Shown here in pieces: positions 58,184 to 64,000 of a stretch of DNA of 64,000 nt (positions are counted from its first letter, which is position 1; every line of letters starts with the position of its first letter). The notes below the pieces were generated by a model. The model did no database searches, was not told the origin of the DNA, and worked only from the letters and a program-made list of their open reading frames with translations. The DNA is from an uncultured Sutterella sp. (lineage in GTDB: Bacteria; Pseudomonadota; Gammaproteobacteria; Burkholderiales; Burkholderiaceae_F): NCBI GenBank assembly GCA_958347955.1, contig CATVXH010000003.1, positions 62,001 through 126,000 of the forward strand, read 5' to 3'. The position numbers and the translations under genes are program-made.

Positions 58184-59209
58184 ATGATTCGTTTAGCTTG
58201 TGATTACCAGGAAGGATGCCATCCAAAAATTCTTGAGCGTTTGGTTCAAACCAACTTGGAAAGTACTCCCGGTTATGGCACGGACGATTACTGCCAAAGT
58301 GCGAAGGAAAAAATCAAAGCCGCTTGTTGCGCTCCCGATTCTGAAGTTTTCTTTTTAGTGGGCGGAACTCAAACCAATTCCACGGTGATTCGGTCTATCC
58401 TCAGGCCGTGTGAAGGTGTGATCGCTGTCACGAGCGGTCATATTAACGGGCACGAGGGCGGCGCCATTGAAATGGGCGGTCACAAGGTGCTCACGATTAC
58501 CCCTCATGACGGGAAAATGGATGCCAATGAACTCGATCGTTATATCGTCGATACATTTGCAGCTCCTTCTTGGGATCACGGCGTCATTCCGGCGATGGTC
58601 TATATTTCACAGGCCACCGAAACCGGTTCCGTTTATACGCTTTCAGAAATGCGTGCGATCAGTGAGGTTTGCCACAAGCACGGGATGCCGCTTTTTGTAG
58701 ATGGCGCCCGTTTGGGTTATGCCTTGGTCAGCGAAGGTTCGGACATGACTTTGGCAGATCTCGCCCGTTTGGCCGACGTGTTCTATATCGGCGGCACCAA
58801 GGTTGGGGCGCTTTTAGGCGAAGCTGTTGTTTTCACCAATACCAAACTTGCCAAAAACTTTTTCACAATCATGAAGCAGGGTGGCGCGGTGTTAGCCAAG
58901 GGGCGACTTTTGGGGTTGCAATTCGACACTCTTTTCACCGATGACCTTTATTTGGAAATCAGTCGTCACGCCATCGCGATGGCTATGAAACTCAAAGAGG
59001 CTCTGAAGAAAAAAGGCTATCGATTCTATTCGGAAAGCCCGTCGAATCAGCAATTTGTGGTGATGCCCAACGACAAATTACTCGAACTTGAAAAAGAAGT
59101 TAAAGTTTCACACTGGTGCAAGATTGATGATGAGCATACGGCCGTACGTTTTTGCACAAGTTGGGCGACCAAACCCGAAAACATTGATCGCGTCATTGAA
59201 TTGCTCTGA
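58184..59209 (+). CDS. Threonine aldolase-like beta-eliminating lyase
   Basis: 341 residues from the ATG at 58184 (AAGGA six bases upstream); an upstream GTG at 58127 lies in the Pho box array. PLP fold type I: the start LACDYQEGCHPKIL, FLVGGTQTNSTVIRS, FVDGARLGYAL (PLP-binding Asp) and YIGGTKVGALLGE with Lys206 as the Schiff-base lysine. This group (LtaE and aromatic beta-eliminating lyases) splits threonine, allo-threonine or related beta-hydroxy amino acids. It is divergent from pstB and may share the same regulatory region. Confidence 0.87.
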   Translation: MIRLACDYQEGCHPKILERLVQTNLESTPGYGTDDYCQSAKEKIKAACCAPDSEVFFLVGGTQTNSTVIRSILRPCEGVIAVTSGHINGHEGGAIEMGGHKVLTITPHDGKMDANELDRYIVDTFAAPSWDHGVIPAMVYISQATETGSVYTLSEMRAISEVCHKHGMPLFVDGARLGYALVSEGSDMTLADLARLADVFYIGGTKVGALLGEAVVFTNTKLAKNFFTIMKQGGAVLAKGRLLGLQFDTLFTDDLYLEISRHAIAMAMKLKEALKKKGYRFYSESPSNQQFVVMPNDKLLELEKEVKVSHWCKIDDEHTAVRFCTSWATKPENIDRVIELL

Positions 59210-59223
59210 TGGTTAGTTAGGAA

Positions 59224-59253
59224 AAGGGGACGGTCTCGAGAGACTGTCCCCTT
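59224..59253. terminator. Bidirectional terminator between aldolase and RidA genes
   Basis: AAGGGGAC-G-GTCTC (59224-59237) against GAGAC-T-GTCCCCTT (59240-59253). On the minus strand TTTTCC follows, serving the leftward ridA. Confidence 0.75.
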
Positions 59254-59268
59254 GCAACAAAAAATAAA

Positions 59269-59730
59269 TTAATCCGTCACTTCAACAATAGCGGTGATTT
59301 CAATGGCTGCACCCTCGGGAAGTTCATAAGCGCCCAAGGCGATGCGTGTGCCGACACCTGCGCTGCCGTACAGATCCTTGAAAAGTTCAGAGGCGCCATT
59401 GATAACCTGGGGATGATCCTCGAAGCCTTTGGCGCAGCGTACAAAACCAGTCAGGTGCACAAACTGTTTGACTCGGTCCAAATCACCCAGTTCTCGTTTA
59501 AGGACAGACAAAACATTGAGGGCGCTCAATTGCGCGGCTTTTTTCCCTTCCTCAATTGAAAGTGTTTCTCCCACAATGCCTTTGTATTGCAAAACGCTGT
59601 TAATGTCGGGGGTCTGACCGGACACATAAACCAGGTTGCCCACCCGTCGCGTGTAGACGTAAAGTCCGGCGGGATCAGCCACGGCAGGTAGCTCCAATCC
59701 CATTGCCTGAAGTTTGTTTTCAACGATCAT
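59269..59730 (-). CDS. RidA/YjgF family protein
   Basis: 153 residues. Core features: LVYVSGQTPDIN near 33, and the end GTRIALGAYELPEGAAIEITAIVE, where Arg in GTRIALG is the conserved active-site arginine. RidA proteins hydrolyse reactive enamine/imine intermediates from PLP enzymes such as the neighbouring threonine aldolase-like one. It follows the esterase gene by 15 bases on the same strand. The RidA subfamily cannot be told. Confidence 0.88.
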   Translation of the reverse strand: MIVENKLQAMGLELPAVADPAGLYVYTRRVGNLVYVSGQTPDINSVLQYKGIVGETLSIEEGKKAAQLSALNVLSVLKRELGDLDRVKQFVHLTGFVRCAKGFEDHPQVINGASELFKDLYGSAGVGTRIALGAYELPEGAAIEITAIVEVTD

Positions 59731-59744
59731 AGTTCTGGAAATCC

Positions 59745-60710
59745 TTACTTTAAGTTTTGCTCAAACCATTTGACAACTTTATCGATGACAGGCTTTTGAA
59801 ACCAAACGGCGTCACCGTGGCCTGCGCCCTCAACCTTAACATAGGTGACGGAGTTACCGCTTGCTTTTAACGCATCATAAAGTTGCTCGCTCTGTACCGG
59901 AGACACCAGTCTGTCCTCGCTGCCATGCATAATTAAGAAAGCAGGCAGATCTTTTTTAATGTGTCCTAAAGGACTAGCGGCGAGCGCTTTAACTGGATCG
60001 GAATTGATGGTGGCGCCGGGGAAATCGCGGAAAGCCACGCCGTTGACTAAAAGCGCCTCAGTCACTGCCGGAGATTGATGAACTTTTTGAGTCTTCTCAT
60101 CAAATCCCGCCCCGATATTTCTCAAATCCGAAATCCCGTAAAGCGTGGCTGCCGCCTGAACGGAAGAATCCACGTGTAAATTGTCCCCCTTGTCAAATGA
60201 CTTTTCTTGACCTGTCACTGCCACCATTTGAGAGAGGTAGCCGCCCGCCGAGTCGCCGAGAACACCAATTTTATTGGAATCAATGCCATAAATTGATGCG
60301 TTGGCCTTTAGAAAACGCACGGCGGCCTTGCCGTCTTCCAAAATGGCAGGAAACGGATTGGGCACAACGCGGTATTCAGCCGCGGCAACCACAAAGCCGG
60401 CTTTAGCCAATGCAAACCGCATTTCTATGAATTTTTCGTAATCGGCGCTTGTGAAACCACCACCGGGAAAGTAAATAACGGCCGGTTTTTTCTCGGGAGT
60501 TCTTGGGACTAAAAGCGTCATTCTCATAGCGCGATTGGCGCGTCGAGAGTGGATTTGAGAATAAATGACGTTACTGATTTCATCAATTTGGTTTTCTTTA
60601 ACTTCAACTCGCAAAGTTTCGGTTTTGGCGCTCGAAACTGACGCAGCCAAGGCGGTGGAACAAAGTGTCGTCGCCGCTATTGTCATAATCAAGGTTTTCA
60701 GAATTCGCAT
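59745..60710 (-). CDS. Secreted alpha/beta hydrolase (esterase/lipase)
   Basis: 321 residues with a signal peptide (MRILKTLIMTIAATTLCSTALA). The oxyanion segment YFPGGGFTSADY, nucleophile GDSAGGYLSQM (Ser), acid in HGSEDRLVSP (Asp) and the histidine in EGAGHGD form the BD-FAE/HSL-type triad. It probably hydrolyses short-chain esters in the periplasm or outside. Co-directional with RidA. Confidence 0.9.
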   Translation of the reverse strand: MRILKTLIMTIAATTLCSTALAASVSSAKTETLRVEVKENQIDEISNVIYSQIHSRRANRAMRMTLLVPRTPEKKPAVIYFPGGGFTSADYEKFIEMRFALAKAGFVVAAAEYRVVPNPFPAILEDGKAAVRFLKANASIYGIDSNKIGVLGDSAGGYLSQMVAVTGQEKSFDKGDNLHVDSSVQAAATLYGISDLRNIGAGFDEKTQKVHQSPAVTEALLVNGVAFRDFPGATINSDPVKALAASPLGHIKKDLPAFLIMHGSEDRLVSPVQSEQLYDALKASGNSVTYVKVEGAGHGDAVWFQKPVIDKVVKWFEQNLK

Positions 60711-60722
60711 AGATAACTCTCA

Positions 60723-60751
60723 AAAAAATCGGTTGGTCAAAGGACCAACCG
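60723..60751 (-). terminator. Terminator of the SulP gene
   Basis: CGGTTGGTC (60730-60738) pairs with GACCAACCG (60743-60751); on the minus strand TTTTTTTGAG follows. Confidence 0.9.
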
Positions 60752-60758
60752 AGAAATT

Positions 60759-62465
60759 TTAGGGAATATTTCTAAGTAATTCCCGCGCGAGCCGTTCAGC
60801 TTCCAGCATATTCTCCGTCATGTTTCTGCCCAAGGCTTGGGCGATGCCCGTGCGCTCAAGCTGATGCAGGGTGTGGCCGGAAGCGCCGCTGATGATTAGC
60901 TCAAAGTTGCGTCGCTTCAGTGCACGATGATAGGTCGCGATGATGTCCATGGCGGAATTGTCGATGTTCATTAAGGCCGCACAATTGAGAATCACCACTT
61001 TGTTGGCGTTGCGTGCGGTGATGCGCTTTGGATCGGTCATGTGAGAAAGTTTGGAAACAGAACCGAAGAAAAGCGAGCCCTGCAAGCGCCAGGCTTCGAT
61101 GCCTTCCGGCGTATCGGCGGGCAAAGTCATTTGTGTAACGCTTGTCAACGTATTCATGCGGTAAATGAAGAAAAGGCACGAAATCACCAAACCCACCTCA
61201 ACAGCAACCGTTAAATCAAAAATCACTGTCAAGAGGAACGTTGCCAAAAGCGTTACTTTATAAGACATTGTCATGCGGCGCAGGCGCTTAAACTCTGCCC
61301 AGTTGCCCATGTTGCTGGCGACATTGAGCAAAATCGCCGATAAGGCGGCAAGCGGAATGTTCGAAGCCAAGGGGGCTGCAGCCAAAATCACGACAAGCAG
61401 AGTTAGAGAGTGGACTACGCCGGAAACGGGGGAGACAGCGCCGCTTTTAATGTTGGTGACTGTGCGAGCAATCGTCCCGGTAGCAGGAATGCCGCCAAAG
61501 AACGGAACAACGAGGTTTGCGATACCCTGACCCATCAATTCCTGATTGGGATTGTGACGGTCATCGGTGAGTGTGTCGGCGACACGAGCGCACAACAAAG
61601 ATTCAATGGCGCCCAATAAGGCGATAGTCACCATTGGTCCGATAAGATGACGGACATTTTCCCAATCAAAAGTCGGCACTTGAATGGACGGAAGTGTTTG
61701 CGGAATGCCGCCGAATTTGCTGCCGATCGTTTCCACCGGAAGATTTAAACTCGTCACGGCAATTGTGGAGACGATAAGCACAATAACTGTGCCCGGAATT
61801 CTGGCAATCCAACGCTTCCAAGCGGCCACTCGCGAAGAGGTGTTGTTAGGCCAGAAGCGAACGATCACAAAAGAGACAAGGGCGATGGCCAAAGCGTAAA
61901 AATTGACCGAATCGATATGAGTGAAAATGGCATTCATTTGCCCGAAGAAGTCCGCGGGCATCTTGTCAATGCTCAACCCCAGAAAGTCCTTCACTTGAGA
62001 AAGGGCGATAAGTACGGCGATACCGTTTGTGAAACCGATCACAATGGAAATCGGAATAAAGCGGATGAAGCTGCCTATTTTGAATAGCCCCATCAGTATC
62101 AGCAATATGCCGCTGCCAATGGTGGCAATCATGAGGTTGGCCAAACCGTAATTGGCAATAATGCCGTAAATGATCACAATAAAGGCGCCTGCCGGTCCGC
62201 CGATTTGTACTCGACAACCGCCTAAGATGGCAATTAAAAATCCGGCGATGATGGAGGTATAGATGCCGGCCTCAGGGGTTACGCCGGAGGCAATGGCAAA
62301 GGCCATGGCCAATGGCAGTGCCACCATGCCGACGGTTAAACCCGAGCTGATGTCGCGCGAGAGGCTGTGGGCGTTGTAGTGACCGAAAAGGTCGAAACTG
62401 GCCGGATGAAACGGCTCGAGGGGGATATGCTCCCGAAAGTTTTTAAACGCTTGAGCGAGGCTCAT
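60759..62465 (-). CDS. SulP family anion transporter with STAS domain
   Basis: 568 residues. The membrane part (1-410) has SSGLTVGMVALPLAMAFAIA and VQIGGPAGAFIVIIYGI, typical of SulP; the STAS domain (about 440-560) contains ILNCAALMNIDNSAMDII with the conserved D-x-S/T. Bacterial SulP proteins carry sulfate, bicarbonate, fumarate or other dicarboxylates. The anion is not readable. No carbonic anhydrase gene is adjacent. Length is normal. Confidence 0.9.
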   Translation of the reverse strand: MSLAQAFKNFREHIPLEPFHPASFDLFGHYNAHSLSRDISSGLTVGMVALPLAMAFAIASGVTPEAGIYTSIIAGFLIAILGGCRVQIGGPAGAFIVIIYGIIANYGLANLMIATIGSGILLILMGLFKIGSFIRFIPISIVIGFTNGIAVLIALSQVKDFLGLSIDKMPADFFGQMNAIFTHIDSVNFYALAIALVSFVIVRFWPNNTSSRVAAWKRWIARIPGTVIVLIVSTIAVTSLNLPVETIGSKFGGIPQTLPSIQVPTFDWENVRHLIGPMVTIALLGAIESLLCARVADTLTDDRHNPNQELMGQGIANLVVPFFGGIPATGTIARTVTNIKSGAVSPVSGVVHSLTLLVVILAAAPLASNIPLAALSAILLNVASNMGNWAEFKRLRRMTMSYKVTLLATFLLTVIFDLTVAVEVGLVISCLFFIYRMNTLTSVTQMTLPADTPEGIEAWRLQGSLFFGSVSKLSHMTDPKRITARNANKVVILNCAALMNIDNSAMDIIATYHRALKRRNFELIISGASGHTLHQLERTGIAQALGRNMTENMLEAERLARELLRNIP

Positions 62466-62516
62466 TTTATTTTTTAGAAGAAAAGAGAGTTGGTGAAATC
62501 TGTCGTTCCCGTTCGC

Positions 62517-62546
62517 AAAAACAGTTGGCGGTGGCCAACTGTTTTT
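62517..62546 (-). terminator. Terminator of metG
   Basis: AAAAACAGTTGGC (62517-62529) and GCCAACTGTTTTT (62534-62546) form a perfect 13-pair stem with loop GGTG. The A/T ends of the stem serve both directions. Confidence 0.8.
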
Positions 62547-62568
62547 GTTTCCGGAGCCTAATTTTTAG

Positions 62569-64000
62569 TTAGCGAAGTCGCATTCCGGGTTTGGCGCCTT
62601 CCTGCGGTTCAAGAATGAAAAGGCCATCTTTATCATCTGCACCGCTTGCCGACAGTAGCATTCCTTCGCTGACGCCAAAGCGCATCTTACGCGGAGCCAG
62701 GTTGGCGATAACCACAGTGAGTTTACCTTCCAAATCCTCCGGCTTGTAGAACGCTTGGATGCCGGAGAAAATGTTTCGGGTTTTGCCTTCGCCGATGTCA
62801 ACGGTTAAGCGTAAAAGTTTAGTGGAACCTTCAACTTTTTCGCATTTGACGATTTTTGCCACGCGCATATCCAGCTTGGCGAAATCATTGATCGTGACCT
62901 CAGGAGCGATTTCTTCGCCGCACGGTGCCACGGGTTTGACCTCTTGGACAACCGGGGGAATCAGCGCGTCAAGTTGCTTCATGTCGCAACGCTGCATGAG
63001 GTGCTTGAAGGGCTTGATTTGAACATCGGAGGTGAGAGGACGCAGAGCGCTTTCCCAATCAAGTTCTCCGCAGTTTAGGAACTCTTCAACTTTGGCGGCC
63101 GTGGCCGGTAAAACCGGTTTTAACATTAAGGTCATCAGGCGGAACGCTTCCAAGGCTACAGAGCAGACTTCGTGGAGCTTATCGCGGTTTTCTTCCGACT
63201 TTGCCAATTCCCAGGGCTTTTCACGGTCAATATACTCATTGACGCTGTCGGCCATGTTCATAATGGCTCGAAGGGCGCGAGAATATTCACGTTGATTGTA
63301 AAGCGCTGCAATGCCTTCGACAGCATTGCGCATGACTTTGATGAGCGTGTGTTCGGCTACGCAGTCGCTGATGCGGGCGTTAAAGCGCTTGACGATAAAG
63401 CCAGCGGCACGACTGGCGATGTTCACATACTTGCCGATCAAGTCGGAGTTGACTCGAGCCATGAAGTCGCTCTTGCTGAAGTCGACGTCATCATTGGTCG
63501 GTCCCATCTTGGCGGCCAGATAATAGCGAAGCCATTCGGCGTTCATGCCGAGTTCAAGATACTTCAGGGGGCTGATGCCCGTGCCGCGGCTCTTACTCAT
63601 CTTGCGGCCGTCAACGGTCATGAATCCGTGAACGAACACGTTGTCGGGCACACGATACGGCTGGCCGGAGAAGTGCAACATGGCGGGCCAAAACAGTGTA
63701 TGGAAATAAACGATATCTTTACCGATGAAATGGATCTGCTCGGTCTTTTCATCGTCAAGGAACTTCCAGAAGTCAAAACCGATCTTCTTGGAATAGTTCA
63801 TAAGGCTAGCGTAGTAACCCACAGGGGCGTCAAGCCAAACATAGAAGTATTTGCCGGGGGCGTCGGGGATGGGAATGCCGAAATAAGGCTCATCGCGGGA
63901 AATATCCCAGTCGCCTAATTTACCTTCGCCGAGCCATTCTTCATCCTTGGCTCGAATTTCAGGCTGAACGCGGTCGGCACCGCTCTTTCCCTTGCCGTTG
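62569..64000 (-). CDS. metG: Methionyl-tRNA synthetase, C-terminal part
   Basis: The gene runs off the right edge. The open frame extends past the first internal ATG (63822): the reading EPYFGIPIPDAPGKYFYVWL continues upstream. The visible part has the KMSKS motif (VDGRKMSKSRGTGI), the anticodon-binding helices and a C-terminal tRNA-binding (EMAP/ARC1-like) domain: FAKLDMRVAKIVKCEKVEGS, IFSGIQAFY and VVIANLAPRKMRFGVSEGM. Therefore the long, dimeric form of MetRS. The N-terminus with HIGH is outside the window. Confidence 0.95.
   Translation of the reverse strand, partial: NGKGKSGADRVQPEIRAKDEEWLGEGKLGDWDISRDEPYFGIPIPDAPGKYFYVWLDAPVGYYASLMNYSKKIGFDFWKFLDDEKTEQIHFIGKDIVYFHTLFWPAMLHFSGQPYRVPDNVFVHGFMTVDGRKMSKSRGTGISPLKYLELGMNAEWLRYYLAAKMGPTNDDVDFSKSDFMARVNSDLIGKYVNIASRAAGFIVKRFNARISDCVAEHTLIKVMRNAVEGIAALYNQREYSRALRAIMNMADSVNEYIDREKPWELAKSEENRDKLHEVCSVALEAFRLMTLMLKPVLPATAAKVEEFLNCGELDWESALRPLTSDVQIKPFKHLMQRCDMKQLDALIPPVVQEVKPVAPCGEEIAPEVTINDFAKLDMRVAKIVKCEKVEGSTKLLRLTVDIGEGKTRNIFSGIQAFYKPEDLEGKLTVVIANLAPRKMRFGVSEGMLLSASGADDKDGLFILEPQEGAKPGMRLR

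Overview
The window looks like chromosomal DNA of a Gram-negative betaproteobacterium. Gene content and order (pepA-holC-small protein-valS, leuC-leuD, PhoBR/Pst, class 2 pyrD, SpeC-type ornithine decarboxylase, Dcu-type anaerobic dicarboxylate carriers) suggest Burkholderiales, most likely a gut Sutterellaceae (Sutterella/Parasutterella type). That assignment is inference from gene content; no rRNA is present. There is no sugar transporter or sugar-catabolic gene. Instead there are many carriers for amino acids, peptides and dicarboxylates, at least five EamA/DMT exporters, and many peptidases and amidohydrolases. This fits an asaccharolytic organism living on amino acids, organic acids and nitrogenous ring compounds.

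Layout. 1-400: 3' end of trmJ, then tRNA-Ser(GCT) with its own promoter and terminator. 0.5-5.6 kb: LysR regulator divergent from rarD, an M24 aminopeptidase and a yjiHG transporter pair. 5.6-15.4 kb: family 5 solute-binding protein, MFS carrier, P1 (DmpA-type) peptidase, DcuA/B-type carrier, EamA exporter, and a LysR gene divergent from an argininosuccinate-lyase-like protein that lacks the family's catalytic histidine. 15.5-20.6 kb: pepA-holC-small protein-valS. 20.8-25.3 kb: VOC, GNAT, U32 and ornithine decarboxylase.

25.3-39.5 kb is the most interesting part. Genes for a nitroreductase, a class 2 PyrD with Cys in place of the catalytic Ser, a dihydroorotase/hydantoinase/allantoinase-like amidohydrolase, an N-carbamoyl-amino-acid-hydrolase-like M20 enzyme, an orotate-phosphoribosyltransferase-like protein with an altered PRPP loop, a cytosine-deaminase-like amidohydrolase and a CorC-type membrane protein all run leftward. 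Next to them are two paralogous DcuC-type carriers, an IclR regulator and an ATZ/TRZ amidohydrolase. Repeated TTTCC-N7-GGAAA elements lie in the IclR/amidohydrolase intergenic space and before one DcuC-like gene, and a partial copy lies before the corC-like gene. I propose an IclR-controlled system for uptake and breakdown of a pyrimidine, hydantoin or ureide-like compound.

39.5-50 kb: EamA exporters, AbgA-like M20 hydrolase, an unrecognised exported protein, tRNA(CAT), a divergent Dus, AGCS amino acid symporter, leuDC and a C45 acyltransferase-like protein. 50-58 kb: a Pho regulon split into two converging arms (pstSCA rightward; pstB-phoU and phoB-phoR leftward), with ppk2 in between. A Pho box array precedes pstS and a four-repeat array precedes pstB. 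58-64 kb: threonine aldolase-like enzyme, RidA, esterase, SulP carrier and the C-terminal part of metG, which runs off the right edge.
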